Assembly (NCBI GenBank): GCA_022432975.1
Contig: CM039504.1
Coordinates: forward strand, 645,274 to 709,273
From: Begonia masoniana
Lineage: Eukaryota; Streptophyta; Magnoliopsida; Cucurbitales; Begoniaceae
Length of the DNA: 64,000 nt
Reading direction: 5' to 3'
Under the pieces are notes generated by a model. That model had not been told where the DNA came from, searched no databases, and was given only the letters and a program-made list of their open reading frames with translations. The translations under genes were made by a program, and so were the position numbers. Shown piece after piece: positions 12,301 to 24,900 of this stretch (position 1 is the stretch's first letter; the number at the start of each line of letters is the position of its first letter).

Positions 12301-12315
12301 AAGGAAGATAGGTAG
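6345..12315 (+). CDS. PWR: POWERDRESS-like SANT-domain protein (histone deacetylase partner)
   Basis: Four exons: 6345-6526, 6952-7787, 8721-9818 and 10127-12315, in frame for 1434 residues. It starts MPPEPFPWDRKDFLKERKHE, followed by an Arg-rich stretch, a conserved block RLGWGEGLAKYEKKKVE, helical middle regions, then two SANT/Myb domains: about 774-823 (NPWTAEEREIF...KNHKSDDF) and about 988-1037 (YDWTDEEKSVF...KARKCLGLD). The end contains a conserved GNVKLFGKIL motif. Arabidopsis PWR works with HDA9 in histone deacetylation and affects flowering and ageing; that role is from family knowledge. The acceptor of exon 2 was placed at 6950-6951 because the nearer AG at 6940-6941 shifts into a stop; homology would prefer the nearer site with one base fewer, so a one-base assembly error is possible. 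Confidence 0.93.
7823..7867. repeat. Short tandem repeat in PWR-like intron 2
   Basis: The unit ACATATTTGTATTTGGTCTGT, about 22 bases, occurs twice in a row just after the exon 2 donor. No function is suggested. Confidence 0.6.
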
Positions 12316-13561
12316 TAGATGTTTTCAGAGGGCCCCTCATCAAGAGGCCTGCCCTCATGTGGCAAATGTCTTTATTTGCTGCCCTTGTAAAAATAGTTTT
12401 GTATTATTGTTTCAAATGAATAATATAAGTTGTACTAGTTTGATGTGCTTGCAGCATTTCTACTGCTTTGTATTTTTTTTTTTTTACTTATTTTGATGAA
12501 AATGCAAATGTTTGTGGATCGAGTTATTGTGTGATAGTCTACTAAAGATGACAATAACCCATCCTCCGAGACAATACGGATACAATGAAAACAGATGACT
12601 CACGTTATAGATCAACTTGAGCAGTTTTTGTGTCGAAGAAACATTTGACTCTTTAAAAGAGGTATTGTAAAATCATCTAAAAGATTTCTTGATATTCTTC
12701 CACAGCAGAATCGTTGCATGGTTTATATAGTTCAAGGGAGTATGGCATCAAAGCTCCACTCGATATATCAAATAATGAGCATAAAAAAACATCCTCGCAT
12801 AAATGTAAAGGTATTGTTACAGACGAAGAAAAAGAATACTTGGCTATACTGCAATTGATCGTTGATTATCCATGTTGGTACTTATTCTATTTTCAGAAAC
12901 AATGTGATTTGAAAATACTTCACCTGCTATGTGGCTATGCCGTTGTCTCCTAAAGATTTAAGGTCCTAAAAATTTGAACAGTGACAGTAGTTGTTCTACT
13001 TAACCATCGTATCAAAGAAAAATAGAATTCCCAGTATTTTCAGATTCAATCTATCCCATCAGAATGGAAAACACTAAATTTATAAAAATCAATTCCAAAA
13101 GTGAAGCAAAGAGCACAAAAGATCATAAATAGAAATAAGAAATCATAATCATACTAAATAAATATTGTAAGGAGATCAAATTCTCTAACCTGCTTTCTCC
13201 AATCTGAGTTGTCCCAGCAGTAAAATATGCCGCAAAATATGTTTATGCAAGCTTCGTCTATGAATATAGTAATATTCCTAGCACCACGAAATGGATTACT
13301 AAAAAATTGAAACTATAAATTGTCTTTTTTAATAAGTGGAATAATCTTCACCCCAAAATTGTGATGTCAATCCTTAAATGCAAATAGGAAACATGTGGTC
13401 AAGTTATTAAGTACAACCCACGATCTACTTTAATCAACAACGTAAGAAAGTATTGCCCATGGCATGGCAGCAAGAAAATCATGAAAATTTTGCCTCGATA
13501 ACATTCAGTTCTAAATTTCAAATTCACTACATCAACTGAAAACATAGTTTCGCTAATGAAT
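12316..13561. other. Intergenic/3' flank between PWR-like and the small minus-strand gene
   Basis: The first 150 bases are probably the 3' UTR of the PWR-like gene and end in a T-rich tract. The remainder is AT-rich; no exon with coding character or splice partners was recognised on either strand. Confidence 0.5.
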
Positions 13562-14635
13562 TCACAATAAGACATTTATCAAATCAACGTCCTCGTATAG
13601 AACATCCACAGTATGTGGTCCATCTGGCTCTTTCCATGGATTTGTACCATAGACTACTTCAGAACCAACCCTGAGAAATCTCGATGCATCAATCTAAGGA
13701 AAAAAAAATGCCAAACAGACAATGACATAATCTACATACCAGATCAAGTAAATAAATTAACGGCTGGAACCTCCGGATCACATTCGGAGCAGTAATGACT
13801 TGACCTTCAACACTTACCTACGACAAAAGGAAAAAAAAATAGGATAACTATGTGAGTCAATTTATTAGCTCTTTCAACAATGCTTTGAATTAAAAATACT
13901 CTAGCTTTCAGTAGCTGTTCTTTCCGAATCCGCTGCAATCAACTGCTCAACAATCAGTTAAAATATCTAGTCTTTGTTTTTTCCTTGATGAATTTCACGT
14001 TCATCGCTGGGAAAGAAAAACCCGCGAACTCGTATTTTGCAGTATTTCGTAATGTCAGTCGCATCACAAAATTTCTTCATTGATTTGTCCCAAAACTGAT
14101 TGAAGATAACAATTTCTACAGTTGTTTTTATAACAGTACGTGTTTGAGCAAAGGATAATTTCAAGTTAAAACACCGTCATTGGGTCATGTTTATTTCAGA
14201 GAAAAGCTACGATGGTGATAATAAATATTAAGCAGCAACGGCAACGACAGAACTAAAGTTTCTCCAATTTGTTCAGATTCCCGAGGGCAAACAAGAACAA
14301 ACTGTAAAGAATATTGACTTACCAATAGAGTATAATTTTTGTATTTGCTTGAGAAGAACCCAATCAACGTCAATTATGAACACCACACGTGCATTGTAAG
14401 AAAAGGTAGAAGCAAAAAGCACAGAGGATACAAAAACTAGAAAAACCTTCCATAGATTGGACGGAGAAGCAGAAGAAGTACCAGAATCGGAGGGCCGATC
14501 GACGTGGAAGTAGGAGAATTCGTCGTTGAGATCGGGCCAGGGGATTCCGATGATCTGGAAGAAGTCGGTTGGAGAAGAAGAAGTAGATTCAGGAATTTGG
14601 CGAAGATTACGTCGAGAAATGGAAATCGAAGGCAT
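13562..14635 (-). CDS. Uncharacterised 143-residue plant protein, four small exons
   Basis: Exons 14447-14635, 13900-13932, 13740-13817 and 13562-13693 are all in phase 0 with GT-AG borders and give one uninterrupted 143-residue product. It begins MPSISISRRNLRQIPESTSS, has an acidic/aromatic part (DFFQIIGIPWPDLNDEFSY), a basic 11-residue microexon RIRKEQLLKAR, then GQVITAPNVIRRFQPLIYLL and a C-terminal VYGTNPWKEPDGPHTVDVLY. The last two exons look strongly protein-coding (mixed hydrophobic and charged, no low complexity). I do not recognise the family. There is no signal peptide or clear membrane span in this model. Additional exons between 13960 and 14440 cannot be excluded. Confidence 0.6.
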
Positions 14636-14761
14636 AATCTTACCAAGTATAAAAAAAAATGGAAGAATTGTCTAACTTGGAACGTATTCGGTCTAATCAG
14701 TCAACAACCTTATACTCTGACCGTTGGAGAGGTTGCAATTTCCCAATTTTTTCTAGAACAA

Positions 14762-14796
14762 GACATATATATATATATACATATATATATATTAAG
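14762..14796. repeat. (TA)n-rich microsatellite
   Basis: Alternating TA with a single interrupting C lies upstream of the small minus-strand gene. It is simple sequence with no gene. Confidence 0.7.
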
Positions 14797-14828
14797 ATCG
14801 AAAAATTAACTATTTTTTAATGGGTAAA

Positions 14829-16296
14829 ATGGCAAGTACATTACCCACTATTTCACAAGTGACTTCTACGTGATTACTCAAACTTCCCTGGTTAAGAAGA
14901 AGACTTTGGTTCAAAAAAACAAAAAGATCAATCTGAAGAATGTTAGTACCAACATGCACGTTTCAACTTTCAAGCACTTGTTGGTTCACCTTCACCAACA
15001 ACTCAATAACCCAAACTGCTCCTACAAGTAGAGAGCTGCCTCTGTTGACTTCTTCTTCAACCAATACATTATTTTGGAAAAAAATATTAAAACTTGAGCA
15101 GCTACACCAATAGTCAACGAGAGAGAGAGAGATCATTTGCATGATTCATTTGATTATTAGATTCTCCAAAATGTCAACAAAAACAGACGGGGAAAGTAGA
15201 AAAACAAGCAGACATGGTAGAACACGAAGAATTACACCGAGGGGATAAATGATTTTCTTAATCAATGATAACTGAAATGGAAAACTATCAGCAAGACATA
15301 TCTGCAGATGATGAAGATTCTCCTCCAGCCACTTGAAGATTACTGACGGAACTCCAGCTCAAGTGATCGCCACAGTGCCGATTCGTTGCACTAACCACGG
15401 GCAATGGACTTGCCCCACCAACAAGAGTCAGTTTTTTAGAAGCCACAGTCTTGAGACGGTGTCGCTCAGCTCTCGAACCAATGACCTGTCCTAAAATTGA
15501 AGCTGCAATTGTAAAAGCCATGGCTGTCTTTGGCATTAACACAGATTTCCGCAGGATACCTATATATGGCAAGTACATTACCACTATTTCACAAGTGACT
15601 TCTACGTGATTACTCAACTTCCCTGGTTAAGAAGAAGACTTTGGTTCAAAAAACAAAAAGATCAATCTGAAGAATGTTAGTACCAACATGCACGTTTCAA
15701 CTTTCAAGCACTTGTTGTTCACCTTCACCAACTAACTCAATAACCCAAACTGCTCCTACAAGTAGAGAGCTGCCTCTGTTGACTTCTTCTTCAACCAATA
15801 CATTATTTTGAAAAAAAATATTAAAACTTGAACAGCTACACCAATAGTCAACGCGAGAGAGAGAGAGATCATTTGCATGATTCATTTGATTATTAGATTC
15901 TCCAAAATGTCAAAAAAAACAGACGGGAAAGTAGAAAAACAAGCAGACATGGTAGAACACGAAGAATTACACCGAGGGGATAAATGATTTTCTTAATCAA
16001 TGATAACTGAAATGGAAAACTATCAGCAAGACATATCTGCAGATGATGAAGATTCTCCTCCAGCCACTTGAAGATTACTGACGGAACTCCAGCTCAAGTG
16101 ATCGCCACAGTGCCGACTCGTTGCACTAACCACGGGCAATGGACTGCCCCACCAACAAGAGTCAGTTTTTTAGAAGCCACAGTCTTGAGACGGTGTCGCT
16201 CAGCTCTCGAACCAATGACCTGTCCTAAAATTGAAGCTGCAATTGTAAAAGCCATGGCTGTCTTTGGCATTAACACAGATTTCCGCAGGATACCTA
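14829..16296. repeat. Tandem duplication, two copies of about 0.73 kb
   Basis: Copy 1 is 14829-15563 and copy 2 is 15566-16296. Both start ATGGCAAGTACATTAC and end GCAGGATACCTAT, and the copies are nearly identical throughout. Almost all differences are one-base changes in run length (CCC/CC, AAA/AA, GGGG/GGG) with very few substitutions. The unit carries the 3' end of the minus-strand membrane-protein gene plus its 3' flank. Copy 2 is joined to the gene body; copy 1 is a detached 3' end. Confidence 0.93.
15291..15563 (-). pseudogene. Detached 3'-end copy of the membrane-protein gene
   Basis: Copy 1 of the duplication encodes, from the break at 15563, IGILRKSVLMPKTAMAFTIA and the rest of the C-terminus, ending GGESSSSADMSC before a stop at 15288-15290. 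It lacks all upstream exons. Its reading frame past KLTLVGGA is intact, whereas the copy attached to the gene body has lost one T and ends early. So the frame of the true C-terminus is probably the one preserved here. Confidence 0.75.
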
Positions 16297-17399
16297 TGAA
16301 TGGAACAGCTGCATGTACTGCAGCAAACCAGGACGGTGAGAATTTTTCAGTGTGTTCCCTCCAAATTCCCAATGGAACATTAGCAGCCATGCCCATCAAC
16401 CCAATTACTAGTACTTTTGCAGGCAGAGGTTGAGGCCGGAGTGATTTTTGCAAAGGCAGTACGTGCCAAAGCTGCTCTTGCTGCAACTACTGCAGGAGGG
16501 CACTTATATTTCATTCCTGGAGGAGGCTTAAGAACATTTGCAACAAGAGGCAGGACGTTGCTCACAGCACGATAGGACTTTGCAATGGGACAGTTCCCAT
16601 TTTGTAACCACTCATTGCTCACCGCTTCATGCTTTGAAGTTTCACCCTGGGGAAAGACTTGCCATGTCAGAACACAGAAGACATTTCACAAACTATACTT
16701 TTTTTAAGAAAATAAAACTAGGAAACATGTAACTGTCCATATATAGTTTACCTGTGAAGAAGAATCTTTCTTAGTTTTTTTCTGATTTTTCCACTTTTCT
16801 GAGAATGAATCAAAACTGAAAGGCCCCCCTGGTCCAAAGGACGAGAGGCTGATAGTGGCTGCCTTCGCAGCTAAAGGGTTGAACTGTGATGCAACTTGTT
16901 CAGGTTCGACCTTATCACGGTGGATAAATGACCTTTCAGACAGGGGAACTACTCCGTCTCGACCATGGAAAAGCCTAAATGCCACAGTCAAAATTGGGAC
17001 CATCTTCAAAAATTGGGCCTTTACCTCCACGTATCTATTAAAAATCATCACAAAGGACTCAAATTCAGTCAACCATCCTTAATGATAAGTCAGTGCAGCC
17101 AAGTTAATGAATGGGTTTTGATAGTTCATAAAAATGAAGGGGTTTGAATTGAAGACACTTTGGATATGATTATCCTGAATAAACTGTATCAGCCTTATAT
17201 ATCAAACACAGTGCAATAATGAGAAGAAAAAAAATCATCCCCAACAGTAAAAGGAACAACTTACAGGTGTTGGGAGAGCCATGGGTGAGGAGAAGGAAAA
17301 AATAGTGGGTTCATTAATATTTCTCAAGAATGGACATCTCAGTATGTCCTGACTAAAAGATGCAGAATCCCCACTACATGCTCCGAAAAAAAGGTCCAT
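16023..17399 (-). CDS. Conserved plant membrane protein of unknown function, frameshifted
   Basis: Exons: 17265-17399, 16752-17034 and about 16023-16646. The product starts MDLFFGACSGDSASFSQDIL and contains RLFHGRDGVVPLSERSF, then LAAKAATISLSSFGPGGPFS, AVVAARAALARTAFAK, and a membrane-like C-terminal part (KVLVIGLMGMAANVPLG; FAAVHAAVPFIGILRKSVLM; AMAFTIAASILGQVIGSRAE). I recall a single-copy plant family of this kind without an assigned role; not verified. Three one-base lesions break the frame: one extra base near 16980-16985 (exon 2 is 283 nt instead of a multiple of three), one extra T in the run 16445-16449, and one missing T at 16145 compared with the duplicate at 15410. A 5' leader intron is likely (acceptor near 17430). 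Either a recent pseudogene or sequence error. Confidence 0.75.
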
Positions 17400-17429
17400 T
17401 TCTTCAACAAAACAATTAATCTGCACAAG

Positions 17430-18250
17430 AAGAGCAAAACCAAACGTTACCTCCATACATGGAACATTGCATTAATTGGTGATAGAATCAGAATAAATAG
17501 GAGAAAATATTAATTTCAGAGACTTTTGTTTCCAGTAAGACTAGTAACATGCACAATTAAACAAGTTCAACTTCCTTGAGAAAAACATACATGCAACTAA
17601 AAAGATTTATTACTAAAATTGTTACGAGGAACAACAGTTATTCAAATAGAATGTAATCCTTTTTTCTTTAAAATAAGCTGGGGTAAAGATCATTAAAATT
17701 AGTTCTACAAGTGAAGAAAAATGATCAGAAATATCTTAAATGATTAAATTCATTTTAACCGACAATTAAAACTTTTGAGATTAGTACTGATATGACAACA
17801 TTCTCTCATCTTTAGAGAAAAAAGCCTACTGCAGATCGAGCTGAATCTACAAATCAGAAAAAAGTTGATTCAGAGTTTCAAAAATAAAATTAATTGAATT
17901 AAGCCTCTAGTTCAATTGCTTTACCAGGTCAAACGCAAGGATCGATCCAAAAAGAAGTTAGCGGAAAACTCTAATTCAGAAAAGTTTCGGAATCCAGCTA
18001 GCTACCATTATTCCCGATAACAAATTCCAAAGCGAATTGAGAAACAACAATGTAAAATCGCAGATAGAAACTGAAAGAAGAGAGAAATCGAGAGCTCAAA
18101 TCATAATAAAATCAAACGCAAAGTCCGAAGAAGACGATCATACCTCTCTACGCTGTTCGAGAAGAAAATCAACAAATCAACGAATGAGAGAGAGATGGTG
18201 GGTTGGGTAGATAAAGAAAAGAAGGCAAGAAAGATGCTTTTTTTCGGACA
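17430..18250 (-). other. Presumed leader intron and promoter of the membrane-protein gene
   Basis: A good acceptor (TTGTGCAG) lies just upstream of the start exon. The stretch to about 18150 is AT-rich and non-coding; around 18110-18230 the DNA is purine-rich on the + strand, compatible with a pyrimidine-rich 5' leader on the minus strand. Exact transcription start was not determined. Confidence 0.4.
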
Positions 18251-18299
18251 GGAGAGGCGAAGCTAAACGACGCCGTGCTCAACACACGCCTTCAGCCTG

Positions 18300-18910
18300 G
18301 AGAGGAAAAAATCAAGAGTTGAAGTTCCAAGTTTTGATGAGACGCCCTCAGTCAACTCTTCCCAGCCGTCTGATCAGAATGAAAATTGGATGATGGCGGA
18401 TTAGTCCTGTGCTCGGCCCATTCTGATTTCTGACCCTCCCCACACGTTCTTTCCGTGGAAAATATAGTAGGCTACCTAATTCTCACATTATTAATCTAAT
18501 CAACTCATTTATAATAATCTCATAAAAAAATTAATATTATTAAGCTCTTTTAACAATTGATTAAAATTAATCACACTAATAAAACAAAGAAAAAATGACA
18601 ACATTGAAATTTTTAATTTCATAATTCTTAGAATATTAATTAAAAAAAAGAAAATCAAATTAAAAATCAGGTTTTAAAGGTGAAATAAACTATTTTTAAT
18701 ATTTATATAAATGATTAAAATAATGATAAAATATAGACGATGGTATCATCAAGCCAAATAAAGATGGAATTAATGAAGCTAAATATTTGTGCGTGTTTGT
18801 TTATGGGTCACGATATGCATCACTTGGAAAGGCAGAAGCATGGAATAACGTTTTGCCTGACACCAATAAAATGTCACATCATCATAACAAACATGAGATT
18901 GAGATTCATA
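18300..18910. other. Intergenic DNA, strongly AT-rich after 18470
   Basis: No coding exon seen. The part from about 18735 to 18914 is probably 3' UTR of the taxilin-like gene on the minus strand. Confidence 0.5.
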
Positions 18911-18914
18911 GAAA

Positions 18915-21900
18915 TCACTCTGGAACAGAATCTAAGCTTTTATTTTCATTTGAACTCTGTTTCCGGTCTGCCTGGAGCGATCGGCAGAGTGATTCGAGCT
19001 TTTCTTTCTGGTTCTTCGTCTTCTCCAGCTGTTTCTTCAAGGACTCCCGCTGCACAAGCCGACAAGTAAAAATGTCAATGACCACAAAATAAGGTAGCTT
19101 TTCAGTGATATCTCATTAGAGATATCATGAAAGTTTTCAACATAAAAAATCTCATGAACCCAATCTAACATATGCTGAACACAGAACAGATAGTATCATA
19201 GCTGTGTGTTTTCCGATTTAGCTAAAATGTACTAATGGATGTGAACAATGATGATCTGTGGCCAAATGTGGTATTGCAAATGGATATTTTGCTCTTCAAA
19301 AATTTAATTGTCAAGTGATGGACTTCATGCTTTGAATAACTAATCTTTTTTCTTTTGTTTCTACCATTATAATGTATATTTTGTATACAAAAAAGAGTAA
19401 AATGGCTGTACAAGTGAAATGATTGCTTTTTAAGGATCATAGAAGCTTCTGGACCAGTCAACGAGGGATATATATATTAAACCATTTGATAGTGTCAGAA
19501 TCTCAGGTTGATTGAAGTTTGAAGCTTACTTTTGCACAGAATAAAGGTGGAAATGCAAATAGCCCATACCTCATCAAGAAGCTCTATCAAAGTAAAGTCA
19601 GATCGCTCTGTTTTGGTCTTCAAAAATGCATTTTCCTTCTTGAGTTCCTTGATAGATTTTGCCATCTAGTTTCACACATCAGCATGTTAGAAAGGACAAC
19701 ATATTAGTTTCGGCAAGAAATGAAAGACCATAGCTTAATTAATTCTTCGTCGAACTGCCTCGATAAAACCTCAGAAAACTCCATTTTCATTACCAATTTG
19801 TTTATTATTATTTAAAAGAAAAAAAGAGAGAAAAGCATCAGAAACACCATGGTTTAATGAACAATGGTCTAAAATTTAGTTGACAAAGTACCTTCTCGAT
19901 CTCTTGCTTAAAGGTTTCAAATAACTCATTCCTCTTTGACAATGCTTCCTGGGATAGAATTAGCAACAAAAAAGAGTTATGAATTTAACGTGCCATCTTA
20001 TTCTATCATTTCAGTATTATGTTTTAGAAATAATTCGAAGCAATCTAGCTTGGAAAATAATTCATAACTGTATGAATTTTTTTCATACAAATCAAAAAAA
20101 AAAAAAAAAATAGACGGAACACATATTTGGAATAGTTGGATTTTTTCTCCATCAGTTGCTAGCTGCAAGTGGAAATTGTTTTCTATTGCTAATAATCGTG
20201 ACAACTGCTCTGCATATAACTTCATTTGGGACTGTACCTGAACCAATTTCTCCTCAAATTGCTTAATCTTCAAGTCAGAAAGTTGAAGTTCCAAAGTTTT
20301 CTGCTTCAACTGTATGTCCAAAAAAAAAATTGAAAATTGATTCAAAAGCTGTCAGAATAGGTAACCAAACTTTCCGTCCCAACAACATTAAAGAAACCAT
20401 ACCTTCTGTGCATTTTGTTGTTCAGAAAGAGCATACTGATCAACAAGCTGTTTCAATTTAGTCCTCAACCTGAATATGAAATCATATTGTAAATAATAAG
20501 TGCTAAGTAAAATGCCTTCAAGTCATGACTTAATTTCTTTTATGCAAGTAGATAAGTGTACTAAATAAATCTTAAAAGGGTATGGTTTAGTAAAGAAATC
20601 TAAAAAGGGAATGGTCAAGTTCTTTCGAGAGACATCAAACCATTACTGCATTAGAGGATCTCCTTGCTAAGTTTAAAAATCAGTCATTTATCATCTAGTC
20701 AATTTTAAAAAGAAATATGTGCATTATGGGTCACAACAAAGAAATATTTGTCTCGGTTTTTTTTATAATAAATCAAAACTTCATATTAAAGTAAAATTTG
20801 CAACTTGGAGAGCTTGAAAAGATGCTCAAACCAAAACAATTTTATAACAGATCTCTTATATATCCTACTGCTTCACTCCACCCATGTAAATAGTAAAATC
20901 TGGATTAACATCATAAAAACAACTCTGGTATAGTTGCTCCAGATGCACTAAAAAATTAAACGAGGCGCCATGCTACAAAATCCTCTTTTTCTGCTGCTTC
21001 CAAAACATCCCACTCCAACATTTAACTCTTCACTAACCACGGTCCTCGGCATCACCCAGTCAAGCAATCTCCACACCAAAAGCAAACAAGTAAACAAGCA
21101 ATTCATAATTCATGATTAGCATCTGCCTCGTCATTTACACAAAGTATACCTATTGAGAAATACTCTTTGTTTAAGACTGTCAAAGTTCTAAAAAAATTCT
21201 TGCAAGCCACCAGCTTAAATAAAATAGCACTAGTGAACTTTAGACTTCAACGCTTTCTGCCATAACTTTTGAGCCAGGCTTTAGATCCTTGTAAAATGAT
21301 TTAACTGAAAGGAACTTTCCTTGCTAGGATTCCACAAAATCCTGCCATGAATGTCCCTGGCCCTAGGCACCTAGTGAGTTTTGCAAATAAAATAACCAAA
21401 ACATTATGATCACATCAACCCTTAAGGCTATAGAAAAAGACCAATTCCATCCTATAGAGTCACCCTCATAACTAGCACGCCCACAACTGAAGCCCCATTG
21501 TTGCAAGCCAAAAGAAAGAAATCTATGAATTCCCTTTCATGGTTGATCAGATCGGGACCACACCAATTATCATGCCAAAACATATCTGAACCAATTCTAA
21601 AAGAGACGTGCCCATCAAAAATATCTATGCATCTCAGGATGCTGTGCCATAAACTACAACATACAGAACCTCTCACAGTCCCTGTGCTACAACCATTCCT
21701 CTCCTTCTCCTCTCTATGTTTTGTTAGAGTCAGCCAAAGACATTTGTCTAGAAGCACAACAAAAAAAAATTTCAGTCCTGTAGTACTCACACTGCATTGT
21801 AAATAGATTTGTACACGTCATGCAAATGACTATATGATATTTCAAACCACCTTCAGCACCTTTCCACAAAAAAAATTGTTATTGCCTTAAATCTCAAATG

Positions 21901-24900
21901 TGCCTTCAACCTCTACCCCTTCAAACACCAGATTTTTTATGTAGCTTAACGTCTTAATTTGATCATGTGGTGAAAATTTATTTTATTGATTTAGTCAAAA
22001 CAATGTGAAGATCCAGCCTTATCTGATAAAGAAAGAGCAATAAAGACAACATTTCAGGTAAAATAAACTCAGATCATGGAGCATATTCTACTTGGTCTAA
22101 GATTATCTATTTTCTGTTTCAAAGGATAGATGTAAGTAGGAGATGAAGATTTTCATTATCATATGCAGATGTGATCAACTTCAAAGACAATTACTCATCA
22201 ATCTGCTAGAACGTACATCTCATTCTCTTTCAGCTGTGAGAGACATTCATCCTTCTGCTCTTCTAGCCTATTGCTCACCCCCTATAAATGAAATGATGCA
22301 ATGTTATGTCAATCAAGAAACACTAACTACAAAAAGGAAATGATAAGTGTAAAAAGCATAAAAAAACATATAAGAAAAATCCCCCCTCAAGTATAAAGCT
22401 AGCTCATTCAGCTGTTATTGAAGCAATAAGTAGATTGTCTTAAATACAACATCAACCTTGATTGCATCTTGAAACTTTGAAGATAAATCCAATCTCAAAT
22501 TTTGTCCCTCAGCTGAAACTCGCTTGCATTCATCCTGCAATTTTGACAAACAATAAGCTAATGAGATACTAAACGTCATGTACCAATCCATGCTAGCTGA
22601 TGCATAAGCATACCATAAGCTTCTTGTTTTGACGTTGCAACTCCCTACATAGGGACTCAAGCTTATCTCGGACAGCAATGGCTACAAATAGAAGACATGA
22701 AGATAAGAGATAACAACTAACTCAAATTTACAGATCATGTCACTGCAATACAATAAAAGAAACATAAAATCACTAGGTCTTCCTCCAAGAGAGTACACAA
22801 TAACACTATTGCAAAGGAGATCATTAAAGCAGGCAAACTGCTCTATGAAAACTTGAAGAAGCTACTAGACAACCAAAATTAAAGAAAAAAAATGGATTGA
22901 TCATATTCTTGGGAGATTCATAAAGCTGAATGTAAATATTCAGCTAAAAAGGGGGAAAATTTTCACATGAATGAATACTTGTGGTATGAGTTTAAATTTG
23001 GGTTCAAACCCTAGCAGGCTGAGCATTTGCGTTTCTTCAAAAAAAATTGTAATATTCTCAAAAGATTTTAATTTAAACTAGGATGAGCAATGGAAACCAC
23101 CAGTACGCACATTTCAAAATGAAAAAAAAAAAAACTATTTAACCACTCATGCGTTCAGATTTTGATTAAGAAATCAACGGAAGAATCTAATCAATTAACT
23201 ATAGAAAAATAAACAACAGAAATGTTATAAAATTTATTAGGAGCAAAAAAATCGCTTATGCATCTAACTTGCCTGCATCTCTTTCAGCAATAACTTGTTG
23301 ATACTTCAGGGTGTACTCTAGAAACTCCTTTTCTGATTTCAAGGCACGCTTTGCACTCTTACGTTTAGTTTCAGCCGTTTCCTAAGAGAAAATTTATCAA
23401 AAAAGCTGGAGTAAAGATGAAGTGCTGTTCATATAGAAAGAAACTAGGCCAGAGTAACATTTTCGAAACCCCATTGAAAATACACCTAGCATCTAACCAG
23501 AAACTTATAATTAATCATTAGAAAAAAAATTCTGCATCCAGTGGTGCAATTTTTTTCAGCAACCCAATAATGTGAAGATAACCAAACAATTGGATTTGTT
23601 ACTCTAGTCAACGCAATGAAGTATTATGAAGCAAGCAAGCAAGCAAATGACTTCAAGAACCAAAGAAAGATGAAAAAAAAAATGTATCTTTCAGAACAAT
23701 GTCGATTTTAAATTTTATGGAGAATGAAAAAGGTTTTCTGATGCTGCAGTTTTACTAAATCTAGCAAGACCTAAGATACTCAATCTCATATTAAAAGAAG
23801 CACCGGAAACATCTGAAATAAAAATTTGCACAACTGACTGTACATATGTTAAAGACATGCATCCACCGATGATTGAAATATAGCAAATTAATAGCCACTT
23901 GTAAAAGAATCTAACAGCAATAACTTCAATGTATGAAAGCCTCATTTATAGAAAACAACGTTCTTCTTGTTTAGTCTTTTGAGGTTCAGCTTTTGGCAGA
24001 TAATCATTTTGTACAATCTATAATCTGTATACGCACTTTTTAACAACAAAAAATATTAAGTATCTGAAGTTCAAAAGCATGATATTAACTTGCTTAAAAT
24101 GTTCAAGATAAAGAAATAAAAGTCTATTAGCAAAAATATGAAGCTAAGAAGAAAGACCGGAAAAAAAAAAAACTGAGGATCTCTCTATGCATCTTAACCA
24201 AGAATCTGATCTACTAATGAGAAACGACTTACATTTTTTTTGTTCTTCAAAGTATCAGTATTCTCTGATGGAGCCATTTCTTTTCCAATAGGTGCCAGAG
24301 TACCTGAACGCACTTCAAAGGTTTGTAAAAAAATTGACAATCCACATCACGAATCAAGGGAAAAGATGAACATATAATTAAATAAGTGCTACTTTTTTTA
24401 CATAAGCCATATGATAACACTTTATAGATCAATAAAATCTACTAATCAAAACAATAATAAACACACTTGACCTGAATCTTTGTAACGATATAACATTGCT
24501 CAGAACATGAATTTTATATTTCATAATGAGTCAATTTAAATATGATGGCTAGTCATACAAAGTTTACTTTAAGTGCTTTCATCTTAAATTTTCTACAACA
24601 GCTTTCATGTTTCACTTTTGGAGAAAAATAATCAGTAAGAACAAACATGAAAATCACAAACGATAGATAATTACATTTCTCTGACTTTTCAGGTTCCCCT
24701 TGAACTTGTTCTTGCACATTGCCGCATCCAGATTCTGCCACCAAAGACTCAGAAGTAGAATCAGTTGAACCAATCTGTATAATTTCAGTTTGTTCTACAG
24801 AGGCCTCACTGACTAATTCTACGTTGACAGTCGAATCATCATAACTTTCTGTTTCTGTTAATACAACAGGAAAAGTTCTTAATTTCTCTGTTCCCTCTAT

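Noticed and set aside
12714..12953. 79-codon plus-strand open frame downstream of the PWR-like gene
   Set aside because: No start context, family similarity or splice partners; AT-rich flank.
14829..16296. CRISPR-like or satellite array
   Set aside because: Only two long copies with a 2-base junction and no short repeat-spacer pattern; plant nuclear context.
21452..21806. Overlapping 100-112 codon frames inside a taxilin intron, slightly reminiscent of reverse-transcriptase-derived text
   Set aside because: The minus-strand reading (RIGSDMFWHDNWCGPD) faintly resembles LINE-type C-terminal domains, but it is too short and isolated to call an element with confidence.
22995..23030. GGGTTCAAACCC, a match to a tRNA B-box
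   Set aside because: No matching A-box or cloverleaf stems on either side, and it lies in a taxilin intron.
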